Below the pieces are notes generated by a model. It saw nothing but the letters and a program-made list of their open reading frames with translations, was not told the origin of the DNA and searched no databases. DNA of 64,000 nucleotides from the NCBI RefSeq assembly GCF_014654365.1, contig NZ_BNAY01000001.1:1364001-1428000 (forward strand), read 5' to 3'. Both the position numbers and the translations under genes were made by a program. Each line of letters starts with the position of its first letter. Within the stretch, counting starts at the first letter, position 1. This stretch comes from Amycolatopsis oliviviridis. Lineage in GTDB: Bacteria; Actinomycetota; Actinomycetes; Mycobacteriales; Pseudonocardiaceae. Below, one piece after another: positions 16,441 to 25,412 of the stretch.

Positions 16441-16477
16441 TGGCCGTAGTCCTTTTCGGACGAGGACTTTCGGCCTC
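16441..16477 (-). promoter_or_regulatory. Two DosR/DevR-like boxes upstream of the Acg pair
   Basis: GAGGACTTTCGGCCTC at 16462-16477 is a symmetric element matching the half-site pattern GGGACTnnnGGCC of the DosR consensus. A second, weaker copy lies at 16442-16452, read as GGACTACGGCC on the minus strand. They sit about 60 and 80 bp before the Acg start at 16382, the usual place for DosR sites in mycobacterial acg-type promoters. The rest of the 16383-16513 gap shows nothing else. Confidence 0.5.
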
Positions 16478-16513
16478 TCCCACCGGTGATTCTCCGACGT
16501 CCGGCGCCCGCGA

Positions 16514-16873
16514 TCAGTCACCGGCTCGCGGGCCGGGGCCGGTCTCCCGCACCACGCGGTAACACGGGTTGGGGCTCACCAGCGACTCCACCTTGCCCGG
16601 CAGGCCGTCGAGCGCCGCCTGGATGGCCGCGACCCGGCCCGCCGTGTCCGACGTCTCCTCGAAACGCCGGTAGTCCGCCTCGCTCGCCCAGCTGACGACG
16701 TTGACGACCCGCGTCCCGTCCACGCTCGCGTGGAAACGTGCCGAGACATAGCCCGGGTGGAACCGGACCCAGCGGTCCTGGATGCCGGCGAAGGCGTCCA
16801 CCAACGCCGCCTGCGTCTCCGGGCCGTCGACCGCGTACTCGATGATCGAGTAGAAACCCTTGTCCTCACTCAT
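16514..16873 (-). CDS. ABM-domain (antibiotic biosynthesis monooxygenase-like) protein
   Basis: A 119-residue single-domain protein of the dimeric alpha/beta-barrel ABM superfamily: SIIEYAVDGPETQAALVDAF, then HPGYVSARFHASVDGTRVVNVVSWAS, with the typical W in VSWAS. The ATG at 16873 is preferred to the GTG at 16879 because GAGGA then lies 6-7 nt upstream. Such proteins act as cofactor-free oxygenases, heme or quinone monooxygenases, or simple stress-linked binding proteins. No clear active residues distinguish these, so the substrate is unknown. It is upstream of the Acg boxes on the same strand. Confidence 0.75.
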   Translation of the reverse strand: MSEDKGFYSIIEYAVDGPETQAALVDAFAGIQDRWVRFHPGYVSARFHASVDGTRVVNVVSWASEADYRRFEETSDTAGRVAAIQAALDGLPGKVESLVSPNPCYRVVRETGPGPRAGD

Positions 16874-17013
16874 GCGCACTCCTCGAAGCAGATCGGTGAG
16901 CCCAGGATCGACCCTCGACCTCGGTGGAGATCAAGAGTGATCTGGCCGACAAAGCGGACACATTGCTCCGGGCGGGTCTGGCGGAACGCCGCTCACCCGG
17001 CGAGGATCGCCCG

Positions 17014-17781
17014 ATGCGCGAGAGCAGGACGTTCGGCCTGATCGCCCGGGGCGGGCTCATCTGCTACGCGCTCGTGCACCTGCTGGTCGCGTGGCTCGCG
17101 GCTCAGGTCGCCCTCGGTGACCAGGCGAAGGCGGACAAGGCCGGCGCGCTCCAGATGGTGGTCGCCGAAGGGGGCGCGTGGCTGCTGTGGCTCATCGCCG
17201 CCGGTCTCGCCGTACTGGCGTTGTGGCAGCTCGGCGAGGCGATCACCGGGCATCGGCACGTGAAGCCCCGGCGCCGCGCCGTGCGCAGGATCGTGAGCGG
17301 GATCGAGGTCGTGCTTTACGGGCTCGTCTCCTACAGCGCGGTGAAGATCGCCATCGCGGGCGCCGACGACGGCCAGACCTCGTTGGTCGCCGAGCTCCTC
17401 GCGGAGTCGTACGGACCGGCGTTCGTGACCGTCGCCGGGATCGCCGTCGTCGCGGTGGCGGTGTTCCTCGCGCAGCGCGGAATCCGGAAGACCTTCGTGC
17501 GGGAACTCGATTTCGGCGGCGCCTCCGGGGCGACCCGCGCCACGACGATCCGGCTCGGGCAGGTCGGCTGGATCGCGCTCTCCGCCGCGTACGGCACCGT
17601 CGGCGCGTTGACGGTCATCGCCGCGGTCACCTTCGATCCGGTGAAGGCGAGCGGGCTCGACGCCGCCCTCAAGACGCTCTCCGCCCAGCCTTACGGCGGT
17701 CCGATGCTTCTCACGCTCGCTGCCGGGATCGCGGCTTTCGGCGCCTTCGCCCTGTTGGACGCGCGATTCCGCAGAATCTGA
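17014..17781 (+). CDS. DUF1206 membrane protein
   Basis: A 255-residue membrane protein built of three similar units of about 80 residues, each with two hydrophobic helices and a charged loop. The units begin near IARGGLICYALVHLLVAWLA, VSGIEVVLYGLVSYSAVKIA and LGQVGWIALSAAYGTVGALT. This is the triple layout of DUF1206. The ATG at 17014 has GAGGA 7 nt upstream; an in-frame GTG at 16924 would add 30 unconserved residues. Function is unknown in the family. It is followed 50 bp later by the DUF2252 gene on the same strand. Confidence 0.8.
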   Translation: MRESRTFGLIARGGLICYALVHLLVAWLAAQVALGDQAKADKAGALQMVVAEGGAWLLWLIAAGLAVLALWQLGEAITGHRHVKPRRRAVRRIVSGIEVVLYGLVSYSAVKIAIAGADDGQTSLVAELLAESYGPAFVTVAGIAVVAVAVFLAQRGIRKTFVRELDFGGASGATRATTIRLGQVGWIALSAAYGTVGALTVIAAVTFDPVKASGLDAALKTLSAQPYGGPMLLTLAAGIAAFGAFALLDARFRRI

Positions 17782-17832
17782 TCTGCCCGGCGAACCGACC
17801 TGTGGCACCGTGAAGGCCGTCTGGAGGTCGTG

Positions 17833-19182
17833 ATGACAGGTGTGGTCGAGCGGATCCGCGAGCGGGGCGAGGGCGACCGGCAAGCGCGGATCGTCGAGGT
17901 GCTGGTGGAGGCCTTCGACGACCTCATGCGCGCGGACGCCGACGCGTTCCGCCGCAAGTTCCGCAAGATGGCCGCCGCCCCGTTCGCCTTCTACCGGGGT
18001 TCGGCGTGCCTGTTCTACGCGGACATGGCGGACGAGGACGATCCGTGGGCGAACGACGAGACCAGCCGGGTGTGGATCCAGGGTGATCTCCACGCGGAGA
18101 ACTTCGGCAGCTACATGGACTCCTCCGGGACGCTCGTGTTCGACGTCAACGATTTCGACGAGGCCTACCTCGGCTGCTTCACCTGGGACCTCAAGCGGCT
18201 GGCGGCCAGTGTCGCGCTGCTGGCGTGGAGCAAGGCGATCTCGGACGACGACATCGAGACGCTGATCGGCACCTACCTGCGCGCGTACGTCAAGCAGGTC
18301 CGCGAGTACGCCGAGCGCCCCGGCGACGAGCTCGTCCGGCTCCAGCTGGACAGCACCGAAGGCGTCCTGCACGACGTCCTGCTCCGGGCCCGGCTCAAGA
18401 CGCGGATCGACCTGCTCGACGAACTGACCACCGTGGTGGATTACGACCGCCGGTTCCGGCACGGTCCCGGCGTCCGGGTCCTGGAGAAGGCCGAACGGGA
18501 GACCGTGATCGCCGCCTTCCAGTCCTATTTGGACACCATTCCGGAGAACAAGCGGTTCGGCAGCATCACCTACCGGGTCAAGGACATCGTCGGCCGGTCC
18601 GGGTTCGGCATCGGCTCGGCCGGGCTGCCCGCGTACAACATCCTCGTCGAGGGCCGGACCCAGGCGCTGGAGAACGACGTCGTCCTGTCGATGAAACAAG
18701 GGAACGTCGCGGCGCCGAGCCGGATCGTCGCCGAGGAGAGCATTCGCGGCTACTTCACCAACGAGGGTCATCGCACCGCGGTCTCCCAGCGCGCGTTGCA
18801 GGCGCACGCGGATCCTTGGCTCGGGTACACCGAGATCGACGGGACCGGGTTCGTCGTGTCGGAGTTGTCACCCTACGTCGACGATCTGGACTGGTCGGAG
18901 CTGACCGAGCCCGCGGAGATGCGGCCGGTCCTCGACTATCTCGGCCGGGCCACCGCGAAGATGCACTGTGTGTCCGATTCGGACTCCGAGCAGACGCTGG
19001 TGGACTTCCAGAGCGAGGAGGCCATCGCCGACGTCATCGGCGACCGCGAGGACGAGTTCGTCCGCACGCTGACCGAGTTCGGGATGGCCTACGCCGAGCA
19101 GTCGCGGGAGGACCACCGGTTGTTCGTGGACGCCTTCCGCGGCGGGAAGATCCCCGCCGTCCGGCCCGCCGCGGAGGGCTGA
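17833..19182 (+). CDS. DUF2252 family, kinase-like fold protein
   Basis: A 449-residue soluble protein. Residues about 85-115 carry IQGDLHAENFGSY and VFDVNDFDEA, which mirror the catalytic HGDxHxxN and IDFD motifs of phosphotransferase-like kinases and are diagnostic of DUF2252; here Q replaces the His of HGD. Other family blocks are FYRGSACLFYAD near 55, RVKDIVGRSGFGIGSAGLPAYNILVEG near 240, and LSMKQGN near 280. The ATG at 17833 (RBS ggagg) is used instead of the GTG at 17830. The biochemical activity of the family is not established. It is convergent with the ABC exporter genes with a 19-bp gap. Confidence 0.8.
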   Translation: MTGVVERIRERGEGDRQARIVEVLVEAFDDLMRADADAFRRKFRKMAAAPFAFYRGSACLFYADMADEDDPWANDETSRVWIQGDLHAENFGSYMDSSGTLVFDVNDFDEAYLGCFTWDLKRLAASVALLAWSKAISDDDIETLIGTYLRAYVKQVREYAERPGDELVRLQLDSTEGVLHDVLLRARLKTRIDLLDELTTVVDYDRRFRHGPGVRVLEKAERETVIAAFQSYLDTIPENKRFGSITYRVKDIVGRSGFGIGSAGLPAYNILVEGRTQALENDVVLSMKQGNVAAPSRIVAEESIRGYFTNEGHRTAVSQRALQAHADPWLGYTEIDGTGFVVSELSPYVDDLDWSELTEPAEMRPVLDYLGRATAKMHCVSDSDSEQTLVDFQSEEAIADVIGDREDEFVRTLTEFGMAYAEQSREDHRLFVDAFRGGKIPAVRPAAEG

Positions 19183-19201
19183 CCGGACGACGGGGAACGC
19201 A

Positions 19202-21772
19202 CTACTCGCGGAGGCCGATCGCCTCGATCGGCTTCGACCGCAGCGCCACCCGGGTGGCGAGCCCGAGCGAGAGCAGGCCGAGCAGGATCGCCCCGGCGAC
19301 GACCCCGCCGAAGACGGCGACGGTGCCCGCCGGCAGCGGCGTCCCGCGCAGACCGAGGTTCAGCAGCGTCAGGGGAATCCCCGCCACCACGGTCCCCAGC
19401 AGCGCCGCGACTCCCACCGTCGCCAGCGCTTCGAACCGCATCATCCGCACCACCTGGCGTTTCGTGGTCCCGATCAGGCGCAGCAGGGCGAACTCCCTTG
19501 CCCGCTGCGCGGTGCTCATCACCAGCGTGTTGGCCACCGAGATCACGACGTAGCCGAGGATCACGCCGACCGCGACCAGGTTCACGTAGAACTGGGCCTG
19601 CTGCTGACCGCCCGCGGGCGCCGCGATCGCCGATCCCGGCGTCACGACCAGCCCCGGGTAGCGGACGGCGAGGTCGCGCAGGGCGGCGGTCACGGCCGCG
19701 GGGTCCGCGTCGGGTTGCTGCCGCACCAGCACCGAATCGTCCATCTGGTCACCGGTGTGCGCCCTGGCCAGGTCCGCGGGCAGCACGTAGCGGCCGAAAG
19801 CCTGGTCGCGGGTGTAGGTGGCGACCAGCCGCAGCTTCGCCGGAACGCCGTCACCGAAGTAGAACTCGACCTCGTCGCCGATCTTCTTCTCGTACCAGTC
19901 GGCTTCCGATTCGCTCATCGCCACGGTGTTCCCGGTGAGGTCGGCGATCCTGCCCGACACGACGTCGAGATCGAGGTTCCCGCGGATCTGGGCGGCGTCC
20001 AGACCCTGCGCCCCGTATTGCTCGACGCGCACCGTGTCCTGCTCCTGGACCGTGTTCAGCACCTGGGTGCGCACGACCGGGGTCGCGGCGGCGACGCCGG
20101 GGATCCGCCGCGCCGCCTCGGCGACCTCCGGGGACACGCCGCCGGTGGTGCTCGCCAGCACGTGGTCCGCGGTGGTCGACTCCACGGTCTCCTCTTGCCG
20201 GGCGGCGGCCGCGGAGGTCTGGCTGTAGAACATCGTCAGCGCGAAGGAGACGGCCAGCATCACCGGCGTCACCGCGGCGGCCAGGCGCCGCGAGTTGGCC
20301 TGGCTGTTGGCGGCGGCCAGGTAGCCGCTGATCCGGGAGGTCCGGTTGAGCACCGGGGCGATCAGCCGCGTCATGAACGCGACCACCTTCGGGCTCAGCA
20401 CGGCGAGACCGATCACGATGATCAGCGCCGACATCGACGAGACCGCCAGGCCGGGTTCACCGCGCAGGAAGATCGGGACCAGCGAACCACCGAGGCCGAT
20501 CGCCACCAGCGCGAAGCCGACGAGGACACGGACCCTGCCGAGTTCCTTGCGTTCCACCGCCGCCTCGCCGAGTGCTTCGACCGGCCGGATCGACGACGGA
20601 CGCCGGGAAGCCGACCAAGCGGCCAGCCGGGCGGTGCCCAGCCCGAGTGCCAGCGCGGCGACGAGCGGGATCGGGCTCAGCGCCAGTTCGAAGTCCGGCG
20701 GGATCACCCCGATGGCCCCGAAAGCGTTCCTCAACCCGAAGCCGACCGCCACGCCGAAGCCGCTGCCCAGCACACCGGCGACCACCGCGACCAGCATCGT
20801 CTCGGCTCCGATGAGCTTGCGGATCTGCTGGGGTGTCGCCGCGATCGCCCGCAGCAGGGCGAACTCCCGGCGACGCTGGTTGATGACCAGCGCCAGCGTG
20901 CTGGCCACGACGAACACCGCGATGAGGAGCGCGAAGCCGCCGAACGAGCCCGCGAGCGCCATCAGGAGCATCCGCGTCTGGCTGACGTCGAGGAACTCGA
21001 CCGTGCTGCGCTCGACACCGGTCGTCACGGTCACCTTGTCGGAGCCCACCGCGTCGCGGATCCGGTCGGCGAGGTCGTCCGGCGTGACGCCGGGGTCCGC
21101 CAGCACACCGATCGCGTGCACCTGGCCAGGTGTCCCGGCGAGCTCGACCGCCTTCTCCGGCGAGAAGAACACGGCGGACTGCCGGGTGAGGCCGTCGCCC
21201 GACTTCGGCGCGGCGATCCCGGAGACCACGAAGTCCACCGGCGTCGACCGGACGGCCACCTTCACGTGCCCGCCGACGACGGCCCCGCTCCGCGACGCCA
21301 GGTCCGCGTCGAGGACGACCTCGCCGGCACCGGCGGGCGCCTGTCCGTCACGCAGCGAGAACGGCGCCAGCGCGGCGGCGTCCCAGTTGTGACCCAGCGA
21401 CTCACCGCCCTCCGGCCCGGTCAGCGCCCGGCCGTCGGCGGTCACCACAGTGGCGGGGAAGCTCTGCTCCGCCACCACACCGCGCACCCCGGGCACCGCG
21501 GCGATCGCGCCGGTGAGCGACACCGGGACCGAAGCCTGTTCCGTGACCTGCTTGCTTTCCATCGGCCCGGCGCCGGGCGGGTCGACCGTCTGCTGCCCGC
21601 CGACGACCACCGCCGCGTCGGCGTAGCGCTGGGTCGGGACGCCCGCCCGCAGCCCGGATTCCATCAGGATGCCGCAGCCGGCGACCAGCGCCGTACCGCA
21701 GAGGATCGCGACGAACGCGCCCACGAAACCGCTCAAGCGGGTCTTCGTCGTCTGCCATGCCAGATCCCACAT
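19202..21772 (-). CDS. FtsX/MacB-type ABC transporter permease
   Basis: An 856-residue permease with the double FtsX layout. There is a first helix near 15-38, a large external domain (about 45-255), three helices around 265-380 (FtsX core with FALLRAIAATPQQIRKLIGAE), more helices at 410-510, a second external domain (about 520-720), and a C-terminal three-helix FtsX core containing FALLRLIGTTKRQVVRMMRFE. It starts 4 bp after the ATPase gene. The pair probably exports a lipid, peptide or antibiotic, or signals mechanically across the membrane; the substrate cannot be told from sequence. Confidence 0.88.
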   Translation of the reverse strand: MWDLAWQTTKTRLSGFVGAFVAILCGTALVAGCGILMESGLRAGVPTQRYADAAVVVGGQQTVDPPGAGPMESKQVTEQASVPVSLTGAIAAVPGVRGVVAEQSFPATVVTADGRALTGPEGGESLGHNWDAAALAPFSLRDGQAPAGAGEVVLDADLASRSGAVVGGHVKVAVRSTPVDFVVSGIAAPKSGDGLTRQSAVFFSPEKAVELAGTPGQVHAIGVLADPGVTPDDLADRIRDAVGSDKVTVTTGVERSTVEFLDVSQTRMLLMALAGSFGGFALLIAVFVVASTLALVINQRRREFALLRAIAATPQQIRKLIGAETMLVAVVAGVLGSGFGVAVGFGLRNAFGAIGVIPPDFELALSPIPLVAALALGLGTARLAAWSASRRPSSIRPVEALGEAAVERKELGRVRVLVGFALVAIGLGGSLVPIFLRGEPGLAVSSMSALIIVIGLAVLSPKVVAFMTRLIAPVLNRTSRISGYLAAANSQANSRRLAAAVTPVMLAVSFALTMFYSQTSAAAARQEETVESTTADHVLASTTGGVSPEVAEAARRIPGVAAATPVVRTQVLNTVQEQDTVRVEQYGAQGLDAAQIRGNLDLDVVSGRIADLTGNTVAMSESEADWYEKKIGDEVEFYFGDGVPAKLRLVATYTRDQAFGRYVLPADLARAHTGDQMDDSVLVRQQPDADPAAVTAALRDLAVRYPGLVVTPGSAIAAPAGGQQQAQFYVNLVAVGVILGYVVISVANTLVMSTAQRAREFALLRLIGTTKRQVVRMMRFEALATVGVAALLGTVVAGIPLTLLNLGLRGTPLPAGTVAVFGGVVAGAILLGLLSLGLATRVALRSKPIEAIGLRE

Positions 21773-21776
21773 GACG

Positions 21777-22517
21777 TCACCACTCCCCGAGGTGGGTCAT
21801 GCGCTCGGCGACCCGCTCCGGCGTCGGCTGCGGCAGATGCCCGGCCAGCTTGCCGTCGGCGAGGAACAGCACGCCGTGCGCGGCCGACGCCGCGACCGGG
21901 TCGTGAGTGACCATCAACACGGTCTGCCCCATGTCGTCCACAATGGAGCGAAGCAGATCGAGCACCTGGCGCGCGGTGCGCGTGTCGAGTGCCCCGGTCG
22001 GCTCGTCGGCGAGGACGACCTCCGGCCGGGTGACCAGCGCGCGGGCGATCGCGACCCGCTGCTGCTGGCCGCCGGAGAGTTCCGACGGACGGTGTTCGAG
22101 CCGCTTCGCGATGCCGACACCCTCGACGATCTCGCGCAGCCAGTGCGGGTCGGGCTTCGTCCCGGCCAGCCGCGTCGGCAAGGTGATGTTCTGCAGAACG
22201 TTCAGTGACGGCAACAGATTGTAGGCCTGGAAGACGAACCCGATGCGGGTCCTCCGCAGCTCGGTGAGCGCTTTCTCCCGCAGCCCGCTGAGCTCGGTGT
22301 CCCCCAGCAGCACCCGGCCCGAGCTCGGCTTGTCCAGCCCCGCCGCACAGTGCAGGAAAGTGCTCTTGCCCGATCCCGACGGTCCCATCACCGCGGTGAA
22401 CGTGCCCCTGCGCACCCCGACGGTCACCCCGTTCAACGCCGTGACCGCGCCGTCACCGGATCCGTAGACCTTGCTCACGGATTCCAGCGCCAAGGCGCAC
22501 GCGCCCCCTGAATTCAT
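21777..22517 (-). CDS. MacB/LolD-type ABC transporter ATP-binding protein
   Basis: A 246-residue ATPase with Walker A GPSGSGKST at about 45-53, Q-loop FVFQAYNLLPSLNVLQN, signature LSGGQQQRVAIARAL and Walker B VVLADEPTGALD, the textbook LolD/MacB set. ATG at 22517 with RBS AGGGGA. It pairs with the FtsX-type permease downstream. The gap 22518-22676 between it and the TrmB/LuxR gene holds only the leader; I see no other feature there. Confidence 0.92.
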   Translation of the reverse strand: MNSGGACALALESVSKVYGSGDGAVTALNGVTVGVRRGTFTAVMGPSGSGKSTFLHCAAGLDKPSSGRVLLGDTELSGLREKALTELRRTRIGFVFQAYNLLPSLNVLQNITLPTRLAGTKPDPHWLREIVEGVGIAKRLEHRPSELSGGQQQRVAIARALVTRPEVVLADEPTGALDTRTARQVLDLLRSIVDDMGQTVLMVTHDPVAASAAHGVLFLADGKLAGHLPQPTPERVAERMTHLGEW

Positions 22518-22676
22518 CGTTTCCCCTTATGCGGTGGTGATCTCTCTCGAGAAAATCTACGGTCGCCAAGGGCTCGGAACGATCCTGCGAGAGGGAAGAT
22601 CCGGGGTAGTGCTGGCACCACCATGACAGCGGATCCGTGATCCGGGAGAGGTGCGCCGTCGCCGGGACGCGATCCG

Positions 22677-23666
22677 TCAGAGCCAGCCGGCCCGCGCGGC
22701 GTTCAGGGCGAGTTCGAAGCGGCTGGTCGAGCCGGTGGCGACCATCAGTCGTTCGACACTGCGAGTCACGCTGCGCCTGCTGATGCCGAGGTTCCGGGCG
22801 GCGACTTCGTCGGTGGCGCCACCGGCCAGCAGGCCGAGCAGCCGCCGATCCTCGTGGCGCAGGCCGTCGGCGTTCTCGCCGCGTTCGGAAAGCAGGCTCG
22901 CACGGTCCCAGACGGAGGCGAACAGCGCGCACAGCGCGGGGAGCAGGCCGCATTCCCGGACGAGGATCGCGTTGCGGTGCTGGTCGGCGCTCGCGGCGGT
23001 CAGTGAGACCAGGGCGGCGCGGTCGTCGACGATCATCATCTTCGCCGGAATCGTGCTCACCACGCGCGCCTGTTCACCCGCCGCCGTGCAGGGGGCGATA
23101 TTGTCGCGAAAATACCGGGCGTCCTGCACGGATGCTCGTGCGTACACGACCTGGTACCGGACGCCACGCCGGAGGTTGGCCAGCTCGATCGGGTTGTCGA
23201 TCGTCGGCGCGCCGTAGGGCGGGGTGTCCAGGAGACGGATCCGCTCCGCGGCGCTGCGTTCCAGTTCGCATACCCTGCCCTGCAGGACCTCGTCGGAGAC
23301 GAACTCGATGGCGTCCGGTCCCGCCGGGGCCGGGGAGTTCCTGAGGTAGCGCTGGTAGGTCCGCAGGGTGTCCCGCCCGGCCACCGTCAGTTCGGCTTCA
23401 CGTCGCGCAGTCAGGATCTTGACCGCGGCGGCCGGGTCGAGAGGCATGACGGTTCCGGGCCCCTCGCCGTCAGAGCGGGTCGTCATGCCGAGTTCGGTCA
23501 GCGAGACGAGCGCGGCTTCGATCTTGGCCTGGCTCAAGTCCACCTGGGACGCCAGATCGGCGACTGTGGACGGACCGCGCCGCAGCAGCGTGCCGTAGAT
23601 CCGCGCCTGAGCCTTGCGTAGTCCGAGACCGCGCAAGCGGTCATAGAGCGGGTCGGCGTGCGGCAT
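22677..23666 (-). CDS. TrmB-like/LuxR-type transcriptional regulator
   Basis: A 329-residue regulator. Residues about 1-75 form a TrmB-type winged helix (LGLRKAQARIYGTLLRRGPSTVADLASQ in pieces). A middle region with a phospholipase D-like or TrmB effector fold follows (KMMIVDDRAALVSL near 225). The C-terminus (about 265-325) is a LuxR-type HTH with RRLLGLLAGGATDEVAARNLGISRRSV. ATG 23666 has GAGGAGG 7 nt upstream; the longer frame is rejected. It is divergent from the secreted peptidase operon and likely controls it. The class is common in actinomycetes, where such genes often regulate a neighbouring secreted or antibiotic-related product. Confidence 0.82.
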   Translation of the reverse strand: MPHADPLYDRLRGLGLRKAQARIYGTLLRRGPSTVADLASQVDLSQAKIEAALVSLTELGMTTRSDGEGPGTVMPLDPAAAVKILTARREAELTVAGRDTLRTYQRYLRNSPAPAGPDAIEFVSDEVLQGRVCELERSAAERIRLLDTPPYGAPTIDNPIELANLRRGVRYQVVYARASVQDARYFRDNIAPCTAAGEQARVVSTIPAKMMIVDDRAALVSLTAASADQHRNAILVRECGLLPALCALFASVWDRASLLSERGENADGLRHEDRRLLGLLAGGATDEVAARNLGISRRSVTRSVERLMVATGSTSRFELALNAARAGWL

Positions 23667-23712
23667 CTTCGGCCTCCTCGGACAAGGGTGCCATGCACCG
23701 TAACCCAGCGCA

Positions 23713-23726
23713 GGCGCTCTTGCGCC
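23713..23726. promoter_or_regulatory. Small inverted repeat in the divergent promoter
   Basis: GGCGC-N4-GCGCC lies midway between the TrmB/LuxR regulator (start 23666) and the peptidase gene (start 23842), with a further GGCGCA nearby. A possible operator for the regulator. The pattern is short and GC-rich, so chance is a fair alternative. Confidence 0.3.
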
Positions 23727-23841
23727 AGTGGCGCACACACGCCGATCCGATTCGACTTTAGTCGGTTGTTCGCCGGAAACGGGCGGCCGAAACTAAGCGG
23801 ACCGCGGTGCCCATTCCTCGAAATCCCCCTTGGAGAAAAGA

Positions 23842-24504
23842 ATGAAGGCAATTCGTCGTGCCGTCACCGGCGCGTTCCTGATGGCACCCGCCCTCGCCTC
23901 GGTTCTCGTCCTCACTCCCGCCGCGCAGGCGCAGGATGCCGAGCGCCCCGGTGGCGTCGAAAGTTCCAAGGTCGCGGACAACACCCACTTGAAACTCGCG
24001 GGCGGCGCGGCAAAGGACGCGATCACAGCCAAACGAGTCCTGCCTTACACCCAGCTGGAACAGAAATACGACATGTGGTGCTGGGCGGCGGACGGCGCCG
24101 GCATCGAACAGGCCCTCGGCGCCTCGATCAGCCAAGACGAGTTCTGCGCCGAGACCAAGGGAACCGCGGTCGGAAACTGTCCGAACGAGACGGCTTACAT
24201 GACCGAAATCGCCCAGGGCTTCCACAACACCGGGTTCCGGGCGACCTATGTGGACAGCGCGTTGTCGTGGGACGAGCTCCGGCGCCAGATCGACGCGGGA
24301 CAGCCGATCATGGCGGACATCAACTGGTCGAACGGCGGCTATCACGCGCAGACGATCTACGGTTACGACACCGGGAACTCCACGATCAACTACGGCGACC
24401 CCTGGCCGTCGTACCAGCGCTACCAAACCCGTACCTACAACAGCTACCTGAGCAACAACTCGTTCAGCTGGGCCGACACCATCAGCGGCATCAGGAAGGG
24501 CTGA
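23842..24504 (+). CDS. Secreted papain-like cysteine peptidase (C39/C70-like)
   Basis: A 220-residue exported protein. The ATG at 23842 with RBS ggaga is preferred to a TTG 12 bp upstream. The signal peptide ends AQA at residue 30. The mature part has the papain-like signature QKYDMWCWAA with nucleophile C80, the His box YHAQTIYGYD with H168, and the third residue region INYGDPWP (N183 or D186), as in the AvrRpt2/staphopain-like group. Two further Cys (C102 and C113) could form a disulphide. Residues 31-65 may be a short pro-segment. It is followed 6 bp later by a membrane-anchored protein. Probably a secreted protease; target unknown. Confidence 0.82.
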   Translation: MKAIRRAVTGAFLMAPALASVLVLTPAAQAQDAERPGGVESSKVADNTHLKLAGGAAKDAITAKRVLPYTQLEQKYDMWCWAADGAGIEQALGASISQDEFCAETKGTAVGNCPNETAYMTEIAQGFHNTGFRATYVDSALSWDELRRQIDAGQPIMADINWSNGGYHAQTIYGYDTGNSTINYGDPWPSYQRYQTRTYNSYLSNNSFSWADTISGIRKG

Positions 24505-24510
24505 CCCGCC

Positions 24511-25323
24511 ATGGCCCGTCCTGTTCGAGCCGTCCTCCTGCTGACGGCGGTCTTGCTCACCTCCGTGGCGTTCCCGCCCGCCGCCGACGCCCGACGCGAC
24601 GAGGTGCCGCGTCTCGACGCGGCTCGGCTCTCGGCAGCCGTCCGCGCGGCACACACGCCGGCGGCGGCGAGCATCGCCAGAACGAATCTCGAACAGGGCG
24701 GGCCTCCCGCGCCGGGAGCGCTGGAAGTCGCGGAAACGGGAACGCCCGCGTACACGATCGATCCGGATTTCGTCCGCGGACTTCCAGGAGCACCCGTAGG
24801 AAGACTCGCCTATGTCGCCGTCGTGGTCACAGCGGCCGATGGCCGGAAGGCCACACTGCAGGTCACGCCACAAGGTGCCGACGATTGGACGGTGGAGGCG
24901 GCGTTGTCGGGTGAAGACGAACACAGGCTCGCGGAGACGCTCGCGCCGGGAGCCGTGCTGCTCAGTGAACCCCAGATCAACGGCTGGTACGCCCTGGAAC
25001 CGGGCAAGGTCACGTTGTTGAGGGCGAGTCTGCCGCAGAATCCCGTCGGCGAGTCCCTCCCCCTCGCCGGGTATCAGCGGCAGCTCGCGAACCGGTACGG
25101 CGACCGGCTGCCAGGTGGTCCGGCCGATCGCAAGGGCGAAATCGGGTTCGACCAGGACCGACCGGAACAAGGTGTCGTTCCGGGTGCTGTCTGGCCGAGT
25201 GCGGGTCTGCTCCTGCTCTGCGTGGTCGCCGTGATCTTGGTGGTAAGGCGGCGTGGCCGCGCGAAGCCACATCGGGAGCCAGGTGCTCGCAAGTGTTCCG
25301 GAAGCGGGCTTCACCGCGGCTGA
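24511..25323 (+). CDS. Exported protein with C-terminal membrane anchor, partner of the papain-like peptidase
   Basis: A 270-residue protein with a signal peptide ([21 protein letters not shown], cleavage near PAADA), a soluble extracytoplasmic region of about 200 residues and a C-terminal helix at about 231-248 ([18 protein letters not shown]) followed by basic residues, giving a type I topology. The soluble part has no family I can name. It starts 6 bp after the peptidase stop, so the two are one operon. It could be a substrate, inhibitor, activator or docking protein for the peptidase; the sequence alone does not decide. Confidence 0.7.
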   Translation: MARPVRAVLLLTAVLLTSVAFPPAADARRDEVPRLDAARLSAAVRAAHTPAAASIARTNLEQGGPPAPGALEVAETGTPAYTIDPDFVRGLPGAPVGRLAYVAVVVTAADGRKATLQVTPQGADDWTVEAALSGEDEHRLAETLAPGAVLLSEPQINGWYALEPGKVTLLRASLPQNPVGESLPLAGYQRQLANRYGDRLPGGPADRKGEIGFDQDRPEQGVVPGAVWPSAGLLLLCVVAVILVVRRRGRAKPHREPGARKCSGSGLHRG

Positions 25324-25412
25324 CGTGGCGAAGCACACCCGCGCCCCTGGTTGTGGCGGGCCGAGGTGGATACCGAGCACAAGCGGCCGGATCCGGATGC
25401 GAGACTGGTGGC

